A stretch of DNA of 33,391 nucleotides from JAUIAI01 sp049680625 (GTDB taxonomy: Bacteria; Pseudomonadota; Gammaproteobacteria; Burkholderiales; Burkholderiaceae_E), in the NCBI GenBank assembly GCA_049680625.1, contig JBAUID010000165.1:1-33391 (forward strand), given 5' to 3'. The first letter of the stretch is position 1; every line of letters starts with the position of its first letter. Under the pieces are notes generated by a model that did not search any database, was not told where the DNA came from, and saw only the letters and a list, made by a program, of their open reading frames with translations. The position numbers and the translations under genes are program-made. Shown one piece after another: positions 1 through 7,921 of the stretch.

Positions 1-46
1 AAGAAAGGCCGATTCACTAAAAACCCAACCACTCAACTCGTATCGG

Positions 47-805
47 TCAGGTATTGACAAATTCATTTTGCCCTGACCTGTCAACCCCCCGCATCAGGTA
101 AACCGGTCGACTCGAGTGGTCGGTAATATTCAGCTCAACCGACTTCTGCCTGGCAAGGTTCCGGTCAAACAGGCTGGTTGTCGGCATAAAGCGCATGGTC
201 ATACCGCGGCGTGAATGCTCTGAATGGTTTGCTTCAGAGCCGTGCAGCAGATAAACATCGTGCAAAGATATCTGGCCCGCTTTCAGAACAATATCGACCG
301 CCTCGTCAATGTTGTACTCGGATGGGTCGAGCTCCTGATTCAGCGTGACATCGGTTTCTGACGTCGTGTGATGACGGCGCAGTCGCTGGCTTTTATGCGA
401 GCCCCGAATGACGCGTAAGCAACCGTTTTCCGGAGTCGAGTCATCAACCGCCAGCCAGGCCGTACACGTGGCCAGCGGGCGAATTGGCCAGTACTCACCA
501 TCCTGATGCCATGGAGTGCGAATGCCGTCGCGCGCCGGCTTGGCAAAAAAACTGGAATTCCACAGCGCAATGTCTTCGCCAATAAGTTGGGCCACCATGT
601 CCAGGATGTCCTTGTTATTGCAATAGTCGGCAAAGACTGCGTCTTCGGATAACAAGGCGGGGCAATAGTTGTAGTACTGCGGCTTGGCTTTAACCAGAGC
701 GGCATGTCGGTCCTTTATTGCTTGAAGCGTATCAGCCGGCAGGACGAAGTCGGGCGTGATAAAACCGTCTTGGTGGTATTGCTCTATTTGCTGCGGGCTC
801 AGCAT
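47..805 (-). CDS. Phytanoyl-CoA dioxygenase (PhyH) family protein
   Basis: Non-haem Fe(II)/2-oxoglutarate-dependent oxygenase of the PhyH family, 252 residues, normal for bacterial members. The facial triad is visible: H100 and D102 in WHQDG, and a distal H188 in YLLHGSEANHS, followed by an Arg-rich stretch near 199-205 suited to binding the 2-oxoglutarate carboxylate. No signal peptide, so cytoplasmic. The ATG start is supported by AGGAG upstream (minus strand). It is the most downstream gene of a minus-strand series, 92 bp after the fasciclin gene. The family hydroxylates many small molecules, so the substrate cannot be named and true phytanoyl-CoA activity is not implied. Confidence 0.88.
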   Translation of the reverse strand: MLSPQQIEQYHQDGFITPDFVLPADTLQAIKDRHAALVKAKPQYYNYCPALLSEDAVFADYCNNKDILDMVAQLIGEDIALWNSSFFAKPARDGIRTPWHQDGEYWPIRPLATCTAWLAVDDSTPENGCLRVIRGSHKSQRLRRHHTTSETDVTLNQELDPSEYNIDEAVDIVLKAGQISLHDVYLLHGSEANHSEHSRRGMTMRFMPTTSLFDRNLARQKSVELNITDHSSRPVYLMRGVDRSGQNEFVNT

Positions 806-897
806 GATGGCTCCTGGGGAAATTCTTGAAAATCGGCTCTTAGTTTGCCCTACTCAGACATTCGCCGCCAACCCAGGTCGTCCACAAAACCCACAAC

Positions 898-1923
898 CTA
901 TAGCGGAACCGAGAGAAGTACGCGATCTATCACGTGAATAACCCCGTTTTTGGCAATGCCATCGGCTTCGGAGAAATTGCTGACGCCACCGGTTGCGTCG
1001 GTAATTTGCAGGGAGGTTGGATCGATAGAGAATGTCCGGGTAAACAAGCGGGTGGCAATTGGCGTGCCCTTAGGTAGTTGTTCAACAAAGTTGTAGACAC
1101 CGGGCATCAGGTGATATGCCGCAATGCCGTCGCGACGAGCCGCCAAAACAGAACCGGGCGCTGCGTCAACAAGCGCCTGGTGGGTTGTACCAAGCGACGC
1201 AAGAATGGCATTGATAGCGGCGTCATCTGGCGCCAGGATTGTGAAATTTTCTGCTTCGTTTGATAACAAATCAGTGCCGAGAGATTTTTCGAAAATGTCA
1301 GCAAACAAATTGAGATTGCCTTTCTGGCGCAACAATTGTCCAACGTTACTTTCAGTAGGCAGCATAACGCGATCAACAATATGAATTGTCGCATTGGCAG
1401 TCACGATGTCGGATTCGGCCCGGTCAACATTAGCCCCAAAACCCTTGCCATCAAATATCACAACGTTTGCTCCGGCCTGACTGGAGGCAACCGCTTTCAT
1501 TACCTCGTCTCGGGTACTGATCATCGGCAAGCCAAACGGCAACCCGGCGACAGAGTAACGCCGGGAAACGATGTGATACTTCATTACCCGATACATCTCG
1601 TTATTGTCGGCCAGCAATTCATCTAAGGTTTCTGAACGTGATGCGGCCCAGGCCGCCATCGCGGTATCGGTTGGTGCAAAAAAAGTGTAATCACCCGCAC
1701 CCGACATCTGGTGAATAACACCACCGATGTTCACCGCCCGGGTAACCAGGGTGGTATCAGCCCGGGCTTGAAGCGCTTCATAGGCATTGTTCGCAACCGG
1801 CGGATTGGTCTGCGGATTATCCAGTGGATTTCCCGCCGCCGCCGGCGTGCCACCCCCTCCCCCGCAAGCAGCCAGTAGCGCGAGAAACAGGCTGGAAACA
1901 ATAAGGCGGATGGCGGATGACAT
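898..1923 (-). CDS. Two-domain fasciclin (FAS1) lipoprotein
   Basis: 341-residue secreted protein. The N-terminus is a lipoprotein signal with lipobox LLAAC followed by a glycine run and a low-complexity Pro/Asn/Ala linker to about residue 45, so it is probably anchored to a membrane facing the periplasm or outside. Two FAS1 repeats follow: the first about 48-190 (YTFFAPTDTAMAAW near its start, IHIVDRVMLP at its end), the second about 195-341 (FTILAPDDAAINAIL, then VIHVIDRVLLSVPL at the C-terminus). The FAS1 hallmarks FxPTD/APDDA and the closing HVIDxVL strand are clear. FAS1 domains mediate adhesion or protein-protein contact; no enzyme activity is implied. The ATG is preceded by GGGAG on the minus strand. 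Confidence 0.9.
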   Translation of the reverse strand: MSSAIRLIVSSLFLALLAACGGGGGTPAAAGNPLDNPQTNPPVANNAYEALQARADTTLVTRAVNIGGVIHQMSGAGDYTFFAPTDTAMAAWAASRSETLDELLADNNEMYRVMKYHIVSRRYSVAGLPFGLPMISTRDEVMKAVASSQAGANVVIFDGKGFGANVDRAESDIVTANATIHIVDRVMLPTESNVGQLLRQKGNLNLFADIFEKSLGTDLLSNEAENFTILAPDDAAINAILASLGTTHQALVDAAPGSVLAARRDGIAAYHLMPGVYNFVEQLPKGTPIATRLFTRTFSIDPTSLQITDATGGVSNFSEADGIAKNGVIHVIDRVLLSVPL

Positions 1924-2117
1924 ATCAACTCCCGGAAGCTATTCTGGTTAATCAGGTCAGTTAGTGCGGCAATTTTCGATTCTACGTTCGAACCACAATT
2001 TCAAACGGCAAACTTACCGCCGGGGCGCTAATCCAGGCGGCGAAAGCTGTGACATAGTGACCAGAATTGGAAAATAAGCTCTGCGACAACCGCGCATCCC
2101 GTTGATTTGGCGCCAAC

Positions 2118-2990
2118 TTACTTCTCTAATTTTTTGGCCGCCTTTTTACCTGCCTTTTTAGTTGCAGGTTTCTTGCCGGATTTTTTGCCGGTTTTTTTCT
2201 TCTCCGCTGAACCGGCCCCACCGAATGACGGTACACCGTGTCCGCCAAGCCGCAAATAACCGCGGTTCCAGGTCGGGCTGATGACAATTTCGTTCACGCA
2301 AACCCGTGGCGGTGCCTCGGCAACATGAACAATCGAACTGGCCAGGTCTTCCGGCTGCAACATACGGTCACGGTCGGCCTGAGAAACCGGAACCGGACGC
2401 TTATCAAGAATTGGCGTAGCAACCTCGGCCGGACAGACCACCGTGGACCGAATGCCGTTACCGAATTCTTCCATGTTGATGCTGTAGCTCATCGCAACGA
2501 CCGCATGTTTCACAGCGGTATAAGTTGGCCCGGACAAGGGACTGACAAAACGCCCTGCCCAGGATGCCGTGTGAATCAATACACCGTCTTTTTGACGCCG
2601 CATGATCGGCAGCGCCGCAATGACACAATAAAACGCACTCGACAAGTTAGCACCAACAACCTGGTCGACCCCATTGGGGGCAAGCTCATGCCAAGCGCGA
2701 TGCAGAATGTTGGCACCAGCGTTGTTGACCAGAACATCGAGACGGCCAAATTTTTTGTCAATAGCCTTGGCTATCGATGCGCTCGTTTTTGCTTTTGAGA
2801 GGTCACCTGCCTGAACCCAGGCCTGGCCACCCGCTGATTTTATTCGTGCGGCGACATCAGCCAGCGGCCCTTTGCGCCGGCCCGTCAGCACAACAACTGC
2901 ACCTCGTTTAGCCATTTCCAGGGCAACTGCTTCACCAATACCACTGCCAGCACCGGTTACCCAGGCCACTTGTCCGTTTAGACGACTCAT
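2118..2990 (-). CDS. SDR family oxidoreductase with lysine-rich C-terminal tail
   Basis: Classical short-chain dehydrogenase/reductase. Numbered from an alternative ATG one codon upstream (2993): Rossmann motif TGAGSGIG at 13-20, NNAG at 90-93, catalytic S144 and YxxxK as Y158/K162. The family core ends near residue 250; beyond it comes a Gly/Ser linker and a tail (about 265-291) with 14 lysines in 27 residues, mixed with Ala, Gly, Thr and Ser, like histone H1 or AlgP tails. I chose the second of two adjacent ATGs because AGGAGG lies only two bases from the first and five from the second. NAD(P)-dependent oxidation or reduction of an unknown alcohol/ketone is expected, in the cytoplasm. Confidence 0.88.
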   Translation of the reverse strand: MSRLNGQVAWVTGAGSGIGEAVALEMAKRGAVVVLTGRRKGPLADVAARIKSAGGQAWVQAGDLSKAKTSASIAKAIDKKFGRLDVLVNNAGANILHRAWHELAPNGVDQVVGANLSSAFYCVIAALPIMRRQKDGVLIHTASWAGRFVSPLSGPTYTAVKHAVVAMSYSINMEEFGNGIRSTVVCPAEVATPILDKRPVPVSQADRDRMLQPEDLASSIVHVAEAPPRVCVNEIVISPTWNRGYLRLGGHGVPSFGGAGSAEKKKTGKKSGKKPATKKAGKKAAKKLEK

Positions 2991-3059
2991 CATCCCCTCC
3001 TGTTGAAATTATTGTTCTTTAATACAGTACACAAGTTTATTGCGAACCGGGATTTTGAT

Positions 3060-4259
3060 CTATCCGATTTTTTTAATCGGTGCACCGGCATTCACCCACC
3101 GCTCAGAACAGAACAGATGCACCAGGGCAAAAATCGCACAAACACCGGCGCCGACCCCAAGAGCCATCAAGCCGCTTTTGGCCACGATAACGCCGCCAAT
3201 CAGCGAACCCATTGAAATGCCAATATAAATTGATGACGCGTGTAATGCCAGCGCAACATTCTCGCTGCCCGACGACACCTTGACCACCCGCAGTTGCTGA
3301 GGCGCGGCAACGGACCAGCCAAACACCGACCAGAAGAAGGTCAGTACCAGCAACCAGCCGCCTGACATTGGCAGTGCCGAGTACAGCGGCAGCAATATCA
3401 CTTGCAATACCCCAATGATGATCAGGGTCTTCATTGCCCCAAAGCGGTCGGCCATCCACCCACCCAGCATATTGCCAAACACGGCGCCAAGGCCAAACAC
3501 GAACAGCAGCAACGATATGCCGTCACGGCCGTAGCCCATGGACTGGGCCATAAGCGGTGAAAAATACGTGTACAAAACGTATATGGCGCCGAGGAAACTG
3601 CCTATAAACAGAATGACACTCATCCGGCGCCAGTCAGCAAGACTGCTTGTCAGGGTGGACAGGGAATTGGGTTTGAATGGCAGGCCTCTCGGTACGGCCC
3701 ATGCAATGCCAACAAGGCTGAGCAGACCCAGCGCAACCACTACCCCGAACGCCGCCCCGTAGCCATAGGTGTAGGCAACAAAACTACCTATGGGCAAACC
3801 AATCGCCTGCGCCAGGGTCAGGCCAAAAAAGACCGCTGCCAATGCCTTGCCGGTTTGCTCAGGTCGGGATACTGCAATCGCCACCCCGGCAGTCACCGGG
3901 GTAATCAGCGCAGCGCCGATGGCCACTGCAACCCGTGAAGCAAACAACATGGTCATATCAGGAGACAAAGCGGACCAGAGAGTCGCCAGGGTAAAAACGC
4001 TAAGCCCGGTTAACAAAACCGTGCGCCGCTCCCAGCGCCCGGTCAACGCAACCAGTAACGGCGAACCAATCGCATAGGCAATCGCAAACGTGGTCAGTAC
4101 CCAGCCGGCTTGCGCGCTGCTCATGCCAAAGCTTTCGGACAGGGGATTGAGGATGCCGATGATAATGAAGGCACCCATACCAGCGGCAAAATTCGCCATA
4201 GCCAACACCACAATAAGAATTCCGTGGGCGGCTGCCGGCGTTCTTTCAGATGGAATCAA
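3060..4259 (-). CDS. MFS transporter (DHA1-like drug/sugar exporter type)
   Basis: 399-residue polytopic membrane protein with about 12 hydrophobic segments. The MFS loop 2-3 signature is recognisable (LTGRWERRTVLLTG), and the repeat loop 8-9 reads GGWMADRFGAMKTL. The overall look is that of the DHA1/AraJ-type family, probably proton-driven export of a small molecule across the inner membrane; the substrate is unknown. The start is uncertain: the frame opens with TTG at 4259 after an in-frame stop at 4275-4277, no convincing Shine-Dalgarno is visible, and the next ATG (residue 21) would cut into the first membrane segment. It lies 60 bp downstream of a small membrane-protein gene on the same strand. 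Confidence 0.85.
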   Translation of the reverse strand: MIPSERTPAAAHGILIVVLAMANFAAGMGAFIIIGILNPLSESFGMSSAQAGWVLTTFAIAYAIGSPLLVALTGRWERRTVLLTGLSVFTLATLWSALSPDMTMLFASRVAVAIGAALITPVTAGVAIAVSRPEQTGKALAAVFFGLTLAQAIGLPIGSFVAYTYGYGAAFGVVVALGLLSLVGIAWAVPRGLPFKPNSLSTLTSSLADWRRMSVILFIGSFLGAIYVLYTYFSPLMAQSMGYGRDGISLLLFVFGLGAVFGNMLGGWMADRFGAMKTLIIIGVLQVILLPLYSALPMSGGWLLVLTFFWSVFGWSVAAPQQLRVVKVSSGSENVALALHASSIYIGISMGSLIGGVIVAKSGLMALGVGAGVCAIFALVHLFCSERWVNAGAPIKKIG

Positions 4260-4319
4260 TCGTTGGCGGATCAGTCACCGACCACGACTCCAGCCGAACA
4301 ACCGGTCGTTACTCCGTAG

Positions 4320-4730
4320 TCAGTTGTCTTTCGATGTTGTTTCAGACTTTCTTTCGTGAATGAATTCGTCACCATCGATAACCGTGCCGGCATCCGGTGG
4401 CACACGCCCGCCTTTATTGCCGGGGAATCCGCTCGGGAAGCCGCCCGAAACATCTGTCGGGCGGGAGCCCGGCATCTGCTCACGATAGGCCTGCATCTGT
4501 TCTTTGAGCTCCTTGCGAATACCCCGGGTCTTGAACCACAAGTAACCCGCGACAATGGCTCCGACAACCAGGATCACCGGAATAACAACCAGAGACACCA
4601 TGAAACCAAATGCCAGCAAGGCTGAGAGGATCAGCAAGCCAACAATGGCACCGGCAACTCCGGTAATCCGGGTGACAAAAGCCCCCGGGCGTGGACCGCC
4701 CTGCGGGCCGCCGAGACGATTGTTTTCCAT
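4320..4730 (-). CDS. Small membrane protein of unknown function
   Basis: 136 residues, family not recognised. The N-terminus is Gly/Pro/Arg rich (MENNRLGGPQGGPRPGAF), followed by one long or two closely spaced hydrophobic segments (about 23-65), then a basic, amphipathic stretch (FKTRGIRKELKEQMQAYREQ) that could be a short coiled coil, and a polar Gly/Pro-rich C-terminus. The ATG has AGGAAG about 12 bases upstream. It lies 75 bp after the rhodanese gene and before the MFS gene, all on the minus strand, so it may be co-transcribed. The shorter overlapping frame at 4271-4567 lacks these coherent properties and was not chosen. Confidence 0.65.
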   Translation of the reverse strand: MENNRLGGPQGGPRPGAFVTRITGVAGAIVGLLILSALLAFGFMVSLVVIPVILVVGAIVAGYLWFKTRGIRKELKEQMQAYREQMPGSRPTDVSGGFPSGFPGNKGGRVPPDAGTVIDGDEFIHERKSETTSKDN

Positions 4731-4805
4731 TGCCGTGCTTCCTGCCCTGTTAAAAAAACCAAGTATGACCAGATATGGGGGCCAATTCGCCTTTTACAAG
4801 ATACC

Positions 4806-6404
4806 TTAGAATTGCCGGAAATTTGCCAATCCCTCGCGATTCACTTGTTCAACCAGGCCAACTTCCCAGGTCAGGTACTCCTGCATCCGTTCAGCCTGCC
4901 TGCCGGTATGGTCGTAAGGCTTGAACCACACATCGTCAACACTGGTTAAAGCCTGTTCAATACCCGATTCGATTGCGCCACCGGCCGATTCCCATTCGGA
5001 TAGTCCAGCTTCATACACAGCCACATTAGAATAGCCAGCCTGGACAAGATCTGCGCAGGCCAAATGCGCCAGTGCAGGCTCTGGCGCGGTGAGCACCAGG
5101 GCCCGGGTGTGGTCTGCGCCCAGTTTCGATTGCGCAAGCGAATCTTTCAAACGAGAGCGAACAGCCCATAAAGCTCCATCAATATGACCGGCCCGATAAC
5201 GCAAGCTACTGGCCAGATCGATCAGCATTGGCGGATTGGCACTCGCCAGCCGGGTTTTTAGGTCAGCCACCGATACTGTATCGGCTACTTGCAGGCCGTC
5301 CACGACTACGTCGGGATGGCCGGTGGAGGCCCCCGCAGGTACCCCTGCCAGTACAAAAACCTCAGGCCAACCCAATTGCACCAGCCAGTGACCGGTCATT
5401 GTGGCCCGCACCCCATCGGCACCGTCACACAGAACAATTCTGGCATTACGAGTTGCGACGTACTCATCCGTCGCCTGCACAAGCTGACCACCCGGGGCAT
5501 GCCAGGCGCCCTGAAAATGACCGGCGACATACTCTTTTTCGGTTCGCACATCCAGCAACATGGTCGTGCGACTGTCGTCCGCGAGCCAGGTGTTGACCTC
5601 ACTTTCTGATACGGTACGAATACCGTAACGCTCGGCAATACGGGAGGTGCGACTGGATGCCAGCGCCAGCGCTTGCGGGCTTGGTACCGGTGCGTGATCA
5701 AGGCATCCGCGCACGACCTCCAGACCAGCCAGTTCCCAGCCCATGGTGCCGTCTTTCAAGGCCACAACCTTGTTAGGTATACCCGCATTGATCAGCGACT
5801 GTGCTCCAATAATAGAGCGAGTGCGACCGGCACAGTTCACAACAATAGTTGTCGCAGGATCGGGCGCCATCTCGTGAACCCGGTAAACGAGCTCTGCACC
5901 CGGACAGTCGACCCCGCCCGGAATACTCATGCGATGAAACTCGTCCATCGGACGACTATCCAGTATCACCATATCAGCGCCACTGTCCCGCATCGACTGC
6001 ACTTCGTCAGCTGGCATGCGCGGGGTATCGTTCCAGTGCTCGACAAACTCTCCAAATGCCTTGGACGGAACATTCACACCGGAATAGACTTCCAGGGCCG
6101 CTGAGCGCCATTGTTCTGGCCCACCAGCCAAAACCTGAACCTGGGTATAACCCATTGACTGCAAACAAGCAGCCGCCTCCCGGGCCAGCGCATTATTGCT
6201 CTCGCCGCCGTCGCACACAACCATCGGCACCGACTGACGCGGCGCAAGCCGGGGCATCCGGATTTCAAGATGGCTTAGCGGAACACAGACGGCGAAAAAA
6301 AGATGAGCCTGTGAGTAAACACCTTGCTCGCGAACATCAACCAGCGCCAGCTCGTCCGAACTTAACAGCAGACTCTTGAGCCGGCTCGCATCTATTGTTG
6401 CCAT
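4806..6404 (-). CDS. Four-domain rhodanese (sulfurtransferase-like) protein
   Basis: 532 residues made of four consecutive rhodanese-like domains (about 1-110, 125-235, 262-370, 378-480) plus a C-terminal helical extension. Active-site loops differ: domain 1 has C64 in VVCDGGES, domain 2 has the best catalytic loop (C191 in NCAGRTRS), domain 3 has C326 in LCDGADGVR, and domain 4 has lost the cysteine (T439 in VLTAPEP). Rhodanese structural motifs recur: LVDVREQGVY, ILDSRPMDEF, LLDVRTEKEY and LIDLASSLRY, each followed by GH/IPG elements. Rhodaneses move sulfane sulfur between thiols, cyanide or sulfite. No signal peptide, so cytoplasmic. It starts three bases after the stop of the thiol-dioxygenase-like gene, implying co-expression and a shared role in sulfur chemistry. 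Confidence 0.9.
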   Translation of the reverse strand: MATIDASRLKSLLLSSDELALVDVREQGVYSQAHLFFAVCVPLSHLEIRMPRLAPRQSVPMVVCDGGESNNALAREAAACLQSMGYTQVQVLAGGPEQWRSAALEVYSGVNVPSKAFGEFVEHWNDTPRMPADEVQSMRDSGADMVILDSRPMDEFHRMSIPGGVDCPGAELVYRVHEMAPDPATTIVVNCAGRTRSIIGAQSLINAGIPNKVVALKDGTMGWELAGLEVVRGCLDHAPVPSPQALALASSRTSRIAERYGIRTVSESEVNTWLADDSRTTMLLDVRTEKEYVAGHFQGAWHAPGGQLVQATDEYVATRNARIVLCDGADGVRATMTGHWLVQLGWPEVFVLAGVPAGASTGHPDVVVDGLQVADTVSVADLKTRLASANPPMLIDLASSLRYRAGHIDGALWAVRSRLKDSLAQSKLGADHTRALVLTAPEPALAHLACADLVQAGYSNVAVYEAGLSEWESAGGAIESGIEQALTSVDDVWFKPYDHTGRQAERMQEYLTWEVGLVEQVNREGLANFRQF

Positions 6405-6407
6405 CGT

Positions 6408-7010
6408 TCAAGCCGTTGGGGCTGGCAGATCCCGAATACCGGAATTGGCCGGGAAGTGCTTCCACTCGTGATTCTTTGGGTTGTAAAACTCACGTTTGTC
6501 CAACTGCTCAAGCCCAAGGCCGTACATATGGAAATTAAGCACTGGTTGGTCTCCGCTGATATGAATGGAATGTAAGTCGTCGGGCAAAAACGCAATGCCA
6601 GTACCATCACAAACCCGGTACTCGTCGACTTTCTCGACGCCGCCGCCAGCATCGCGCTGGTACAAACGATTCATTTCATCACCCTGAATACCCACGATAA
6701 CCGCCCACGTGGTGTGGTTGTGGGCCGGGGTATCGGTACCCCCAACAGATAACTGGGCGTATAGCGCAAACCGGTGATCATCATCTTCGGATAATCGGTA
6801 TAAAGCGTTGTTGCGTTCGTCCCGTGAGTCGGGCGGTGGAAAGTCGGCCAGCGGGAATAGTTCTTTTTTCGCCGCCAGATCGATTAGCTCTTGTTTGATT
6901 TGCTTGAGGCTGTCGCGAGTCACCCCATGATCAGACTCAATTGCCCGAACCCGGGCAACACATTCATTGACAGCTTGCTGTCTTAATTGATGGCGTTGTT
7001 CTGCGTTCAT
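6408..7010 (-). CDS. Cysteine dioxygenase-like cupin (thiol dioxygenase type)
   Basis: 200-residue single cupin protein resembling the cysteine/3-mercaptopropionate dioxygenase group of mononuclear iron enzymes. Candidate iron ligands are H97 and H99 (PAHNHTTW) with a third His among H147, H150 or H161 (DDLHSIHISGD, LNFHMYGLG). The family oxidises a thiol to a sulfinate using O2. It lies 32 bp downstream of the UbiA-type eboC gene and three bases upstream of a rhodanese gene; coupling of a thiol or persulfide dioxygenase with a sulfurtransferase is a sensible pair. The start ATG is backed by GGAG seven bases upstream. The exact substrate (cysteine, mercaptopropionate or another thiol) cannot be decided from sequence. 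Confidence 0.82.
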   Translation of the reverse strand: MNAEQRHQLRQQAVNECVARVRAIESDHGVTRDSLKQIKQELIDLAAKKELFPLADFPPPDSRDERNNALYRLSEDDDHRFALYAQLSVGGTDTPAHNHTTWAVIVGIQGDEMNRLYQRDAGGGVEKVDEYRVCDGTGIAFLPDDLHSIHISGDQPVLNFHMYGLGLEQLDKREFYNPKNHEWKHFPANSGIRDLPAPTA

Positions 7011-7042
7011 TTGGATCTCCGTTGGTATGGTTTACGAATCAA

Positions 7043-7921
7043 TCACGTACCTGAGACAAACCGCTGCAATGCCAGGGTCACCAGGAATGCCGCGACGGCG
7101 AGAAAGGCAAGGCCGGCGTGGCCTGCTCCTGAAATCATCATGGCGTCGAGTAAGCTGATACCTGCGATCAGGCTGATAACCGCACGCGGGATATCACCCG
7201 GGTTACGCCGGAACAAAAAGCGAATCGCATAAGCCAGCCAGCCAGTGTAAACCACCCACAACAACAAAGTTGTGATGTCCCCCCAGGCCTGCCAGAACCC
7301 AAAAATCACCGGGACTGCAAAGAACAACAATGGCCACATGTTTTTCACGCTGCCAAGGTTTTCCTGCTTCGCCACATAGGTGAGGCCAATCAGGTGGCAC
7401 AAGGCAAGCACGGCGATCGTGTAAACAGGCGCCGGTACCGCAGTGACGATGCACAAGGCCGCACTGACGTAAACCAGAACCCGGCACAAACCCATAACAA
7501 ACGGGCTCATGACATTGTTTTTGTGGTCCTTGTTGTACGCAATGATGGCCGCCCCAAGTGCAATGCCCCCAACCGCCGGCCAGGCACCGGTACCGGGCTG
7601 AAATGCTGCCCCGACTCCAACCCCAAACAGCAACAAGACGCCAACAGCCAGTAATTTGTATCCAATGACAAATACTTCGCTACGCGTCACCGTGCCAGCC
7701 GGTATCGGGCGCTCCGGACGCTCTGTTGCATCAATATCTGCGTCGTAGGCATCGTTCAAAAACATGCCGCCGACATAAAAAAGACTCATGGCCAGCAGCA
7801 TGAAGAACAACTTCAGATCAAAGGTCGCGGCGCCGGCCAGGGCAGCGCCCGCGATCGTATTGGTCCAGACAGTCGGCAGATTGGACACACGACCTAATTG
7901 CATGGCGGTTGCAAAATTCAT
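7043..7921 (-). CDS. eboC: UbiA-family prenyltransferase EboC
   Basis: 292-residue integral membrane protein with about 8-9 hydrophobic helices, typical of UbiA aromatic/lipid prenyltransferases. The first Asp-rich motif NDxxDxxxD is intact (N56, D57, D60, D64 in NDAYDADID) and is followed by RPERPIPAG, the usual prenyl-diphosphate/Mg2+ site. The expected second Asp-rich region instead reads TYVAKQENLGSVKN (181-194). Its position directly after eboE, overlapping by ATGA, and its distance of two genes from eboD identify it as EboC. UbiA enzymes attach an isoprenoid chain to an acceptor at the inner membrane; the acceptor here is unknown. Start set by the 4-bp overlap with the eboE stop. Confidence 0.9.
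   Translation of the reverse strand: MNFATAMQLGRVSNLPTVWTNTIAGAALAGAATFDLKLFFMLLAMSLFYVGGMFLNDAYDADIDATERPERPIPAGTVTRSEVFVIGYKLLAVGVLLLFGVGVGAAFQPGTGAWPAVGGIALGAAIIAYNKDHKNNVMSPFVMGLCRVLVYVSAALCIVTAVPAPVYTIAVLALCHLIGLTYVAKQENLGSVKNMWPLLFFAVPVIFGFWQAWGDITTLLLWVVYTGWLAYAIRFLFRRNPGDIPRAVISLIAGISLLDAMMISGAGHAGLAFLAVAAFLVTLALQRFVSGT

Noticed and set aside
2238..2798. 186-residue plus-strand frame across the SDR gene
   Set aside because: Antisense to conserved SDR motifs; no recognisable domain.
4740..4770. T-run on the minus strand after the rhodanese gene as a terminator
   Set aside because: Seven T residues are present, but the preceding sequence gives only a three-base stem, so I did not call it.
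5849..6379. 176-residue plus-strand frame across the rhodanese gene
   Set aside because: Antisense to clear rhodanese domains, low-complexity Pro/Arg/His composition, no ribosome-binding site.
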